Shown: positions 28,301 to 37,720 of the stretch, piece by piece
How the letters are laid out: each line of letters opens with the position of its first letter
How positions within the stretch are numbered: position 1 is the first letter of the stretch
Source: Diacronema lutheri
Taxonomy: Eukaryota; Haptophyta; Pavlovophyceae; Pavlovales; Pavlovaceae
NCBI GenBank assembly: GCA_019448385.1
Contig: JAGTXO010000013.1
Span: 744,001-808,000, forward strand
Direction of reading: 5' to 3'
DNA: 64,000 nucleotides
The notes under the pieces: generated by a model
Told to the model about the DNA's origin: nothing
The model's database searches: none
What the model saw: the letters and a program-made list of their open reading frames with translations, nothing else
Program-made: the position numbers and the translations under genes

Positions 28301-31215
28301 GGCCGCCTCGCCTTCTCGACTGAGCTCAAGGCCGAGTACAAGGCTGCGCTCTCGGCGCTTGGGCTACGCGAGGGCAAGGCCGCGGCCGTCGCCGAGTTAC
28401 GCGCCAAGATGGTCTACCCGCCGTCCGCCCTCACCCTGCGCGTCGAGCTCGCGCCGTACGCGCGCAAGCCGCTCGCGCACGGCGCGCTCTGGCGCGCGTG
28501 CGAGGTGGCGCTCGTCTCGGACATGAGCGACTATCTCGGCTGCCCCCAGGACCAGCTGCAGATCGACGGCACAGACAGCGCGCCCGACGAGCTTCAGCCG
28601 GGCGCGGCGCTCGTCACCCTGCGCGTCGCGACGACTGAAGCCGACCGTTACGGCCAGCCTCGGGAGCTCCTTGAGGCGCTGCGTGGCGCACTGGAAGTGA
28701 TGGGGCGCGAATTCGTCCTCACAGGCGTCGCTGACGCGCTCGGCGTTGCGGAGAAGGCGCCGATCATCTCGCTGCACGCCGTCGACTTCCCCGACTACAC
28801 GCCGCTCAACGTGATGCGCGCCCTGCGCGAAGATGGCGCCGACGCGCGCGCGGCGGCAGACGGCGCGCGCGAGGCTTTGCGACTCGTTGACGCCGAGCGC
28901 GCGCGCCGGTTCCGCGCGCAGTGGGGACGGCGTGAAGAGCGGTGGCGGCACCAAACGCCTCTCCTCCCCGGCCCGCTCCGCGCACACAAGCGCGCCGCCG
29001 AGATCGCGCTCGGCCGCGAGACCGTGCTCGCGCAGCTCGAGCAGGCGTGCCCGCCGCGCGAGGCGGCGCGGCAGGCGCGGCTGTGGCTGCCGACGCAGCT
29101 CGACGCCATCGACGCCGCCGCGGAGGCGGAGGCGCAGGGCGCGCGCGAGGTTGTAGCGCGGCATGCCGCCGCGTACGCGCAGCGCGCGCCGCTCAAGCGC
29201 GCGCTGCGCGACGTCGTCGTCGCGCTCGGTGAGCTGCACGAGCGTCTGCCGCCGTACGCGCGCCGCTCGCTGAGCGTGCGCATGCCTGAGCCGCGCGCGG
29301 AGAACGGCTGGGCGACGCGCGAGGCATACCTCGCCGAGAAGCGGCTCGTGCGCGCAGTCGCGCGCGAGGCGAGCCGCCTCGGCCTCAAGGCGCGCGCGGC
29401 GGCGCGCGGCGACGGCGGCGGCGGCAGCGGCGGCGGCGCCGGTGGCGGCAGCGGCGGCGGAGAAGGCGGCGGCGCGGGCGGTTCGGCAGAAGACCCACCT
29501 CGCGCGCGCACGGCTGCTGGCGTGTGGGATGCGATCAAGGCGTGCATGCAGATGAACGCGCGCCCATCGCTCCGCGCGCCTGGCGCGCTGCTCACCCCAG
29601 AGATGGTCGTGCAGATGGCCGCTCGCCTGCATATCTCGTTACGCGTGGAGGACGACGAGCTCTTCCTGCTGCCTGTCGCGGTTGAGGCGCTCATCTGCCC
29701 GCTCCCATTGGGATGGCGCGAGGAGCCGAGGCCGCGCGGCTGGGGGGCGAGCGCCGACGCGGCGAAGGCGGCGGGCGCGCAGCACGCCGAGCCGCGCGCA
29801 GCCAAGACGAGCGCGGCCGCCGCCGGCGCGCCTGCGCCGCCGCGCGCGACTCTGCCGCCGCCCGCCGCTCCGCCACCCTCCACGCCGCTGCGCTCGGCGT
29901 TCATCTTCACGCACGAGCTGAGCGGCGAGACGCGCGAGGAGCACCCAATGCTCCCTGCGCTCGCTGCCTTTGTCGACCAACAGCGCAGGCGCAAGGCCAG
30001 GGCGCGCAAATGGAGCCACCTCGAGCGATGGATGCAGTTTGCGACGGCCGATGGCAAGGTGGGCGTCGCGCGCGCCGCGCCGCGCGCCGCGCGCAGTGCC
30101 GACCGCCGCGACCGCGCGCCGCGACCGCGCGCCGCGCGTCTGCTCATCGTGCTCGCTCATCGGTTGATGTGCGGTGTGCAGCTCGTGTATGTGGACATGT
30201 GCGACCCTCTGCTACGCAGCACCACGCAGCTGCCGGTGTGCGAGGCGCCGTCCGTCCGCGCGAGGCGCGAGCAGCGCGAGCGCAAGCCGCCTTCTTCAAC
30301 CAAGCACTCGCGCGACATGCTGCAGCTCGTCGCCGCGCAGATTGAAAAGGAGCGGCTCGCGACGCGCGAAGCGCGCGAGCGGGTCGCGAACGCCGCCGCA
30401 GCCGCGCAGCTCAAGGTGCGCACGGCCGCGCGCGCGCTTACGCACCGCGCAGCGCTTGTATGAGCGTCTTGCCTGCACCCCCCCCCGCCCCCCCCAATCC
30501 CCCCGCACGCGCCAGCGGGTGTCGCGTGGCGCGCTCACGCGTTCCGCGCGCGCCACTGCTACCGCTGCTGTCGTGAGTTTTCTCCCGCTCACCCTCCTCA
30601 CCCCCTCTCCGCTCCCAACGCGCCCCACAGACCATGTACCAGAGAGTGCGAGCGCAGGCCGTGCGGCTGCGACCGTGCGCGCTCCCCGAGATCATGGTCG
30701 CCGCGTCTGCGCTCGAGCTCAATTTGCCGCGCATGCCAGAGCTCGCATGGCTGCCCGAGATGCTTGTGAGCTGCCCGCCCTCCTTTCTACCCGCCGGATG
30801 GTGCGCTGCGCACCCCGCCCCCGCCTTTGCGCTGCGCGGCCGCACGCCTCTGCGTGCGACCTTTGTCCCCGCTCTCTGCGCAGGACCCTTCGTGTGCTTT
30901 CGGATATCGCCCGCGACCTTCGTGTGCGCATCCCATCTGCGTGCGCTGATCCCGCCATGCTCCCCGCGCCCTCCCTTTTGGCCTGGCAGGTTCGAATGGG
31001 AGGACGTGAACCCGCTCACGGGGAACGCGCGCTCATTCTTTGCAAACGACGTCTCGGCCCTTCCCGACGAGCGCAGTGCGCACCCGTTTCGCGTAGAGGT
31101 GCGCACGGTGCACGGCATCGTGCGTAACACTGTGCTCAAGCTCCTGCACGCTGACCGAGAGTACCTCGCCACCTTTGAGCAAAGCCAACTCCTTGCGACT
31201 CCTTGCGAGGGTTGA
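25319..31215 (+). CDS. Large IQ-motif and CEP164-type WW-domain protein, probable ciliary/basal body
   Basis: Four exons: 25319-30058, 30182-30415, 30658-30761 and 30990-31215, 1767 aa with all phases matching. Intron 3 appears to use a GC donor. Residues about 390-550 are rich in IQ-like helices (RRLQIRRRAAVRQYRRYRAA), likely calmodulin sites; then a long helical, coiled-coil region. Near the C-terminus PEMVVQMAARLHISLRVEDD then LPLGWREE...FIFTHELSGETREEHP copies the helix plus WW layout of CEP164. A second WW-like strand set (WMQFATADGKLVYVDMCD) follows. A third helix/WW unit comes last: LPEIMVAASALELNLP, then LPEMFEWEDVNPLTGNARSF. The first ATG (25319) is used because the frame before it has no ATG. 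A role in centriole or transition-zone assembly is inferred from domain resemblance. Confidence 0.75.
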
Positions 31216-31398
31216 CTGCGGCGCTCGCGCGCGACGGCGCTGACGGCTGCCGAGCTCGCTTTCCTCGACGAGAAGGAGAAGAGAGCAGGCGCGGTCAGTG
31301 TTGACATAGGCCTGATGAAAAATGACTTCAACATGCACCCCCCTCGAGGGGGGGGGGGGGGGGGGGGCCGGGGGGGGGGGGGGAGCTAGTTGCGGCCG
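31216..31398. other. Convergent intergenic region with G runs
   Basis: Short 3'-to-3' gap. G20 at 31348-31367 and G14 at 31370-31383 are separated by CC. Nothing else seen. Confidence 0.7.
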
Positions 31399-33399
31399 TC
31401 AACGCGCGTGCGCTACCGCGCGCGCGTGCCGCGCATCTGCCTCCCGCTCCTCGTGCAGGCCGCGCACAAACTCGCCGACGCTGAGCATGGCGGGCTCGGC
31501 ACGGTCGCGCGAGATGCAGAGCACCGCCTTCGCGTCCTGCCCAAACTCGCCAGCGCGCGCGCGCGCGCCGTCGAGCAACCTGCGCGCAGCAAGCTCATCG
31601 CGCGCGACGGCGATGTCGATGACAGCAAGCGGCGGCGGGCTTGGCACGCGCTCGGCGTGTGGTCGCTTGCCGAACGCGGATTCGCGCGCAGGCGTGCGCA
31701 TGAGCGGCGCCGACGCCGACGTGGCGAGGAGCTTGCGGCGCAGTGGGCCGTCTGGGTGGGATGAGCGTGCATTCTGCGGCACTTCGCCATCTCCTAGCTG
31801 CCACCCGCCGCCATCGTTGCTGAGAGCACAGCTACCGTGCAGCAGCTCTTCGTGCTCGCGCTCGCGCTCGGCGCTGCCCAGCTCGGACAGGGCGGCGCGT
31901 GAGCTGAGCGTCGTTTGATCGCCGAGAGCAGACGCTCCTGCCTTTGCGCCCTCCGCGTCCTCGCCCGGATTGTAAGCAAGACCGTCGCCGTCGCTGCCGC
32001 CGTCGCCATGAACATCAGCCTCCGCCGTGCGGTGCGCTCGGCGCCGCACAAAATGGTAACGCCCGTCGGCGCTGGCTGCGAGCACGAGCTCACTGTCGGC
32101 CTCCCCTGTCTGCTGCTGCTGCTGCTGCATCTGCTGCTGCATCTGCATCGCGTCGAGTTGGCCGAGCGAAGTGGACGCCCAGTTTCGAGTGGAGGATGCG
32201 CCGCAGGAAGCACGCGCGCCCGCGATGGAAAGCGATCGGTCCGACTCAGCGCGGGAGCGCGCGCCGTCGCCGCGTGCGCTGCTCGGACGCGCACCGCGCG
32301 CGCGAGCACGCACGGCGACGCGCGCATGTGCTCGCGGCAGCGCAAAGACGCGCGCCTCGATGGAAGCTTGCGCGGTGCCGAGCTCGGCGCGCGGCGGCGA
32401 GCGCGCGTCCATACGGTGCGTGCCGGTAGTGCCGGGTGAAGAGGATGGCGCCGCATCGGTCGTCGCCGCGCCGCGCGTGCTCGGCGCGCCACTCGCCACG
32501 AAAGGAGGGGAGAAGGCGATGGCGGCAGGGCCGAACACCGCGCGCTGAGCGCCGCTGCCCGCGCTGAGCGGCCGCGCCGCCGTCGCGAGGAGAAAGCGCG
32601 GAGTGCCCTTCGCAATGGAGAGCGACGGCATCGTAGAAGCGCATGGCGGCGGCGCTCTGTCGGTTCGCGCTCGCGCGTCCGCTGTGCTCGCGCTGCACGT
32701 GCCGGCGGCTGGAGAGGGCACGAGCCGCGGCGAGGGCGGCCGCCGCGCCGGTTGGTCAAAGAGCTGGGCAAAAAGCGGCAGCTGGGGCGGCGGCAGCGAG
32801 GCGAGGAGCGCCGCCGCCGCAGTCGGCCTCGCCGGCGCAGCCGGAAGAAGGAGCGATGGCGAGCCGCTGGCGCCGCAGCGCGTAGCGTGCGCCGCGCGCT
32901 CTGCAAATGCTGCGCGCTGTGATGCGCGCGCACGGTCGACCGCGCTGTCGGCAGGCGGGTCGCCGCGCACGAGAAGCGACGGCGCCTGGCTGGTCCGCAT
33001 AGGAACGCTGGTTGCCGCCGCGCCGCCTGTGTGCGCCGCGCCGCCGGGCGGGCGCTCGCCAGCGTGCGCCCAACGGACCGCCTGCTCGGCGCGGAGTGCA
33101 GCTGGGGCGGCGGCGCTCGCTTGCGCGCGCGAGGTCATCACCGGTACCTGCAGCGCGATCGGCTTCGGCTGCCCGCGCGCGAGCCGGCCAAGGCTCTCGT
33201 CGAAGACGATGTCGCTCGAGCCCGAGTGCGGCTCCGCAAACGGGTCGCGCGCTCGACCGCCGCGCGGCGCGTCGGCTAGCGCCTTGACGCGAAAGCGGGC
33301 GCGCATTCGGCTCTCCTCCTCCTCAATCTCGTCGAACATGGCCTCGATCAGCCGCGCGGTCCGCGGGCCACGCGCCGAGTACGGCGCAGGCGGGCCCAT
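31399..33399 (-). CDS. Hypothetical low-complexity protein
   Basis: 666 aa, single frame from MGPPAPYSARGPRTARLIEA. The N-terminal 60 residues (MFDEIEEEESRMRARFRVKA) form a charged helix that looks constrained. The middle is Ala/Ser/Pro/Arg-rich with a Gln-rich tract (MQMQQQMQQQQQQ). The C-terminus RDELAARRLLDGARARAGEF, continuing to AVLCISRDRAEPAMLSVGEF, is a second helical block. The gene is unrecognised. Coding status rests on the length of the frame and the two helical ends; a Gln tract coded by CAG repeats is typical of disordered linkers. Confidence 0.5.
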   Translation of the reverse strand: MGPPAPYSARGPRTARLIEAMFDEIEEEESRMRARFRVKALADAPRGGRARDPFAEPHSGSSDIVFDESLGRLARGQPKPIALQVPVMTSRAQASAAAPAALRAEQAVRWAHAGERPPGGAAHTGGAAATSVPMRTSQAPSLLVRGDPPADSAVDRARASQRAAFAERAAHATRCGASGSPSLLLPAAPARPTAAAALLASLPPPQLPLFAQLFDQPARRPPSPRLVPSPAAGTCSASTADARARTDRAPPPCASTMPSLSIAKGTPRFLLATAARPLSAGSGAQRAVFGPAAIAFSPPFVASGAPSTRGAATTDAAPSSSPGTTGTHRMDARSPPRAELGTAQASIEARVFALPRAHARVAVRARARGARPSSARGDGARSRAESDRSLSIAGARASCGASSTRNWASTSLGQLDAMQMQQQMQQQQQQTGEADSELVLAASADGRYHFVRRRAHRTAEADVHGDGGSDGDGLAYNPGEDAEGAKAGASALGDQTTLSSRAALSELGSAEREREHEELLHGSCALSNDGGGWQLGDGEVPQNARSSHPDGPLRRKLLATSASAPLMRTPARESAFGKRPHAERVPSPPPLAVIDIAVARDELAARRLLDGARARAGEFGQDAKAVLCISRDRAEPAMLSVGEFVRGLHEEREADARHARAVAHAR

Positions 33400-33851
33400 T
33401 TCCTATCCCTCCATGTTACGCAGTAACAAGAAGCTTTATCCGGCAGGGAAGGGAGTCCAAAGGCCGAGACTGCGAGACATCGTGCTGAGGCCGACGACCC
33501 CTTGCTCGTCCACTCTACCGCGGCCACCCACCCGCCCGCACAGTGACGACACGGGGAAAGACGCCCACGGCGCCGAGGACGCACAAAGCGCACCTCGGGG
33601 GGAAGGAGTCGTCCCCCTTGGGCAGACCCCTCCCCCTGCGAGCGGCTCGGCCACCCTAGATACAACACACACCGTGAGGATGGCATGGAATCACGACGTG
33701 TCGCGCCACGCATGAGGGCCGGGCCGCATGGCGCGCGTCGCGCGCGAGTGTGGTGCCCCTTTCCCTGCCCTGAACTACTGTGCAGTGTGGGGGGTGGGGC
33801 CGCACGAGTTTGTCTGCAATTGTGTGCAACAACGGCTCTGTCAGCGCTGCG
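33400..33851. other. Intergenic, no gene recognised
   Basis: Upstream of the hypothetical (start 33399) and downstream of the MFS transporter. A TGTTAC/GTAACA inverted repeat sits at 33414-33428. Short plus-strand frames show a few Cys pairs but overlap the MFS coding sequence and are not supported. Confidence 0.5.
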
Positions 33852-35564
33852 TCACGCGGCGCCTCGCGCGCCGTGCGGCGACGACGGCGCGCTGCCGAGC
33901 GCGCCGGGCTTGCCGCCGCGCAGGCTGGGCGGCGAACCGGTCGTGATGTTGGGCGGCCGCTGCACCGGCGGGCCGCCACCGCCCTCGCGCCAGCTGGTCG
34001 CATCATCCGCGACGAGCAGCGGCTCCGATGCGGGCAGCGGCGAATCGCCGCGCGCCGGTGCGCAGCGCGGCGCACAGCTCGCGGCCGCGTACGCGAAGCA
34101 CAGCGCGGCGAGGCAGAGCTGCGCGCGCGAAAATCCAAGTGTCGTTGTAAGCGCGCTGCCAAGAACGGGCCCGACGACCATGCCAAGCTGCATCGACACG
34201 TTGAACGCGCACACGACGCGGTTCGTGCTGCTCCCGTCGGCTGTGGCGCCGCCCGCAGCACCGCCAGCCGCTGCGCGCGCGCGTTTGCTCCCGTCCGGGC
34301 CCGCTGACGTCGCGCCCAGGCCCGCCGCGGCGCGCAGCGCGGGCAGCGAGGGCACGAGCGCGAGCGCTTGGCCAGCGCCGAGCAGCAGGAGCACAGCAAC
34401 GTCGCACCACCACTCGCGCATCGCGCCATCGGACCACGCGTGGCGTGCGCGCGGCGCATCGGGCGGCGCACCGGCGAGCGCGCGCAGCGCAGGCGCCTCG
34501 CGCGCGCATGCGGCGAGGGCACACGCGGCCAGCGCGGAGACGAGCAGCCCGCTGCCCATCGCGCGCTGGTACCCCGAGCATGCGTCGCGTTGGCCCCACC
34601 GGTCGGCGACGATGCCAACCGCGATCGCCGAGATGGAGTAGGCGGCGGAGAGCGCGCCGAACGCGATGCCGATTCGCGTGGCGGGCACGCCCAGGTCTGC
34701 GAGCCGCACGGCGAGCACCGCGTTGAGGCTCCCAAAGACGCACGTCGCGAGCGCGACGCCGCACGCGGCAAACGCGACGGGTGCAGCCGGTGGCGCGCAG
34801 CGCGCGCATGGCTGCGTGCGCACGCGCTCCGCGCCGCCCGCGCGTGGGCCACGCTCAACATCGCCGCCCTTGCGCGCTGACGCCGGCGCGGCCGGCGGTA
34901 GCTGCGGCCGCGCGGCGCGTTGCCGTTGCTGTGAGCGCTCGCAGAGCTCGGCGAGGGGGACCATCGCGAGCGTGAGCCCGACGAGCGCAATGAACGGCGC
35001 ACAAAAGCCGCCGAGGGCGCCGAGCCCCGCGCTGAAGACTGGCGCGACCGTGAAACCGACGCCGATGGCAACCTCATTCAGCCCCATCACGGACGCAAGC
35101 GTGAGCGGGTATGCGTCGGCGACGATGGCAAAGACGGAAAGGCTGCAGCCGGCGGCGCCAGCGCCTTGGCCGAGGCGCGCGAGCACGAAGAGCGCCGTCG
35201 TGGTCATCGCCACGCGCTCCGACGTGCTGCTGAGCGCGCCGCAGCGCTTGCCGAGGCGCGGCGCAAATGCAAACGTGAGCGTCGCACCCGCCTGCAAGAG
35301 CAAGCATGCGCGGAGCAGCGCAAAGCGACCGAAGCGCGAGGCGGACGCGGCTGCGAGAGGCGAGCCGAGCATCATCGCCGCGGGGAACGCCGCGACGAGC
35401 ATCGCGTCGAGCACGCCAACCGACGCAAAGCGCGGCTGTAGCGCCTCGAGCGCGTCTGGCAGCAGCGGTAGGACGATGCCGATGAGCATGTTCGTCGTTG
35501 CCGAGACGCCGAGCGTGAGCGCAAGCGGCAGTAGCCCGCCCCCCTCGCCCTTGGCACACGCCAT
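33852..35564 (-). CDS. MFS transporter, 12 TM (DHA1/SLC18-like)
   Basis: 570 aa, single exon. Major facilitator exporter/antiporter with unknown substrate. TM1 begins PLALTLGVSATTNMLIGIVL; the loop after TM2 carries PLAAASASRFGRFALLRACL, an imperfect MFS motif A. TM4 has ARLGQGAGAAGCSLSVFAIV and TM5 has MGLNEVAIGVGFTVAP, which fit the drug:H+ antiporter/vesicular amine transporter pattern (motif C-like Gly/Pro). After a charged central loop, the second half repeats the pattern (ISAIAVGIVADRWGQRD). The C-terminal 60 residues are hydrophilic. An AT-rich TTTATTTTTTAAAG lies 20-30 bp upstream. Confidence 0.85.
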   Translation of the reverse strand: MACAKGEGGGLLPLALTLGVSATTNMLIGIVLPLLPDALEALQPRFASVGVLDAMLVAAFPAAMMLGSPLAAASASRFGRFALLRACLLLQAGATLTFAFAPRLGKRCGALSSTSERVAMTTTALFVLARLGQGAGAAGCSLSVFAIVADAYPLTLASVMGLNEVAIGVGFTVAPVFSAGLGALGGFCAPFIALVGLTLAMVPLAELCERSQQRQRAARPQLPPAAPASARKGGDVERGPRAGGAERVRTQPCARCAPPAAPVAFAACGVALATCVFGSLNAVLAVRLADLGVPATRIGIAFGALSAAYSISAIAVGIVADRWGQRDACSGYQRAMGSGLLVSALAACALAACAREAPALRALAGAPPDAPRARHAWSDGAMREWWCDVAVLLLLGAGQALALVPSLPALRAAAGLGATSAGPDGSKRARAAAGGAAGGATADGSSTNRVVCAFNVSMQLGMVVGPVLGSALTTTLGFSRAQLCLAALCFAYAAASCAPRCAPARGDSPLPASEPLLVADDATSWREGGGGPPVQRPPNITTGSPPSLRGGKPGALGSAPSSPHGARGAA

Positions 35565-35581
35565 TTCTTTCGCGCCCTTCC

Positions 35582-35596
35582 CTTTAAAAAATAAAC
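35582..35596 (-). promoter_or_regulatory. TATA-like element of the MFS gene
   Basis: On the minus strand CGTTTATTTTTTAAAG sits about 18-32 bp before the MFS start codon. It is the only AT-rich stretch in the region. It conflicts with the stop of the proposed small gene at 35584. Confidence 0.4.
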
Positions 35597-35894
35597 GGGG
35601 AAAGCGGCACGAGGCCCCATCGTGCTTTGCGCCGGGTACGCGCCCCGCGCTGACGTGCGGCGCTGCGCAGAGGCACTCCGATGAATGTCACAATCTCTAA
35701 GAAGCACTGCATCCACGTGATGACACGCTTGTTGCAGAGGAGCGCCCCCGTCCCCGACGGCGCGCCCCGCATGCCGCGCGCGCTCGAGGCGCGAGTCCCT
35801 CCCTTACCCCTCCCTTGCCCACCGTGGGGCACGTGACGAACAACATGAAGGTCTCGTTCGTCGGACTCCCCATGACGACGCACTTCATCACCAC
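35584..35894 (-). CDS. Possible small two-exon gene, unknown
   Basis: A speculative 71-aa model: exon 35823-35894 (MVMKCVVMGSPTNETFMLFV then TCPT) and exon 35584-35727 (RVITWMQCFLEIVTFIGVPL, then a basic tail), phase 0. The intron 35728-35822 is GTGGGC...AACAAG, with a weak acceptor. The hydrophobic, low-Ala/Arg composition is unlike the GC-driven random ORFs around it, which is why it is listed. Its stop would lie only 20 bp before the MFS start codon on the same strand and inside the MFS TATA-like patch, which counts against it. Confidence 0.25.
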
Positions 35895-36363
35895 CCATTA
35901 TCCGATGCCCCACGGCCCTCGCTTCACCCGAACCCAATGCGCACGCACACGCACGCACGCGCGCGCGCGCAGCCTGCATGTCCTGCCACGGAGTGGACCT
36001 CGCACGTGTCGGCTCTTCTCCGCTAAGGCATGCACACACCAGCCATCGCGCCCGCACAGGACTGGCGGAGCCCGGCAGCTGGCTTCATCGTTCATACCGG
36101 GCTCGACAGACGCCCCCCCCCCCCCCCCCCATGCCTTCCCCGGCCCAGCACGTCCGCCGGTCGGTGCGGCGGCCTCTCACCCCTCATGCACCTGCACCCA
36201 ACGCTGTGCGTGCGCGCGCGCGCGCGGCGCAGGCCCACCGAGCGAGTCTTTGCGCGCGCCCGCAGCAGCGCGGAGCTACTCGCCCGCGCGCTCGGCGCTT
36301 GCACGCCTCCGCCCGCGCTCCAACCGCCGCCGCGGCCTCGCCGCTGGCCGCGCCTCGCTGCGC
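35895..36363. other. Divergent intergenic/5' leader of BUD23
   Basis: Contains a GCACGCAC-type purine/pyrimidine alternating stretch (about 35940-35970) and a C18 run at 36113-36130. Since sense-strand C runs mark introns elsewhere in the window, a 5'-UTR intron of BUD23 is possible. Confidence 0.4.
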
Positions 36364-37242
36364 ATGAGCCGTCCCGAGCTGCAGGCTCCGGCCGAGATCT
36401 TCTATGGCGAGCAGGAGGCGAGCAAGTACCTGCACAACTCGCGCATGATCGAGGTGCAGGCGAGCATGGCCGAGCGAGCGCTCGAGATGCTCTGCCTGCC
36501 CGAGGGCGCGCCGGCCCTGCTCCTCGACGTGGGCTGCGGCACGGGGCTGTCGGGCGAGGTGCTCGAAGAGGAAGGCCACTGGTGGGTCGGCACCGACATC
36601 TCGCGTCACATGCTCGCGACCGCGCAGGAGCGCGGCGTGGAAGGTGGGCTGGTGCACGACGACATGGGCTGCGGCCTGCATTTTCGAGACGGCCTCTTCG
36701 ACGGCGCCATTTCCATCTCGGCAATTCAATGGCTCTGCCATGCCGAGACCTCCGAGCACAACCCGCGCAAGCGCCTCGCCGTCTTCTTCGCCTCGCTGTA
36801 CAAGGCGCTGCGGCGCGGTGCGCGCGCTGTCCTCCAGTTTTACCCGCAGAACCCCGAGCAGCTCCAGCTGATCACGGCGAGCGCGATGCGCGCAGGCTTT
36901 GGCGGCGGGCTCGTCGTCGACTTCCCGCACTCGACGCGTGCGAAGAAGTACTTCCTCTGCCTGCTCGCCGGGCCGGCCGACCCGACGTTTGCGATGCCAA
37001 ACGCGCTCGGTGCCGACGGCGCGGGCGACGGCGACGGCGACGGCGACGGCGCGCGCGCGCATGTGCAGAACGTGGGGCGGAGCAGGCAGCACGCGCGGCG
37101 CGCGGGCGCAGGTAAGCGCGCGCGCACGCCGATCAAGTCGCGCGACTGGGTCGTGCGCAAGAAGGAGTCGCAGCGTCGGCAGGGGAAGGCCGTGCGCGAC
37201 GACTCAAAGTACACCGCGCGCAGCCGACGACCAAAGTTCTGA
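36364..37242 (+). CDS. BUD23: 18S rRNA (guanine-N7)-methyltransferase BUD23/WBSCR22
   Basis: 292 aa, single exon. SAM-dependent enzyme that methylates a conserved guanine in 18S rRNA during 40S subunit maturation, acting in the nucleus with TRMT112. The start MSRPELQAPAEIFYGEQEAS is the canonical BUD23 N-terminus, which fixes the ATG at 36364. SAM motif I is LLDVGCGTGLSGEVL; later come HWWVGTDIS, LFDGAISISAIQWLC and AVLQFYPQNPEQ. The basic C-terminal tail (SRDWVVRKKESQRRQGKAV to KYTARSRRPKF) is also characteristic. A short Gly-Asp repeat (GDGDGDGDGA) is inserted before it. Confidence 0.96.
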   Translation: MSRPELQAPAEIFYGEQEASKYLHNSRMIEVQASMAERALEMLCLPEGAPALLLDVGCGTGLSGEVLEEEGHWWVGTDISRHMLATAQERGVEGGLVHDDMGCGLHFRDGLFDGAISISAIQWLCHAETSEHNPRKRLAVFFASLYKALRRGARAVLQFYPQNPEQLQLITASAMRAGFGGGLVVDFPHSTRAKKYFLCLLAGPADPTFAMPNALGADGAGDGDGDGDGARAHVQNVGRSRQHARRAGAGKRARTPIKSRDWVVRKKESQRRQGKAVRDDSKYTARSRRPKF

Positions 37243-37720
37243 AGAGGTCGTCAGGACGGCATTGTATCACATGTCGCGCCACCGCATGAAAGCCGCACGA
37301 GAGCCGACCCCCCCCCCCCCCCCCCCTCTACGCCGCCACCGCCCCAAAAAAAAAAAAAAAAAAAAAACCCAGCGCCCGCCGGCCGCCTGCGCCATGAGCG
37401 CCACAGCAAGCGAGCGCATGGAGAAAACACTGCGCGCGGGCGCGCGACTGGACGCGCGCTGCGCGGCGAGCGGAGCGATGAATTGCAGGCGCGCGAGGGG
37501 ATGAGCTGCGCATGGCCTCGCGCGGTCATCGTGCCGACGTGCGCGATGAGCACCCGCCGCGCGGCCGCCGCGGCGGCCGCCGCGCTCAGGCCCAAATGCA
37601 AGCGCAGTTTGCGCCCCGCCACCGCAGAGATGCCAGCAATGAAGTAGGCTGTAGAGGCCGGCACTGCCCTCGCCAACCACTCCCCCCCCCCCCCCCCCCC
37701 CCCCATCATCATTATTATGG
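37243..37720. other. Convergent intergenic region with homopolymers
   Basis: C19 at 37308-37326, A22 at 37346-37367 and C23 at 37682-37704. The A22 run is on the BUD23 sense strand about 100 bp past its stop and could reflect polyadenylated cDNA-derived or slippage-prone sequence. No gene seen. Confidence 0.6.

Noticed and set aside
33728-33946. Small plus-strand Cys-containing ORF (VCNCVQQRLCQRC)
   Set aside because: Looks zinc-finger-like but overlaps the MFS 3' coding end and turns into Arg/Ala noise; no splice partner found.
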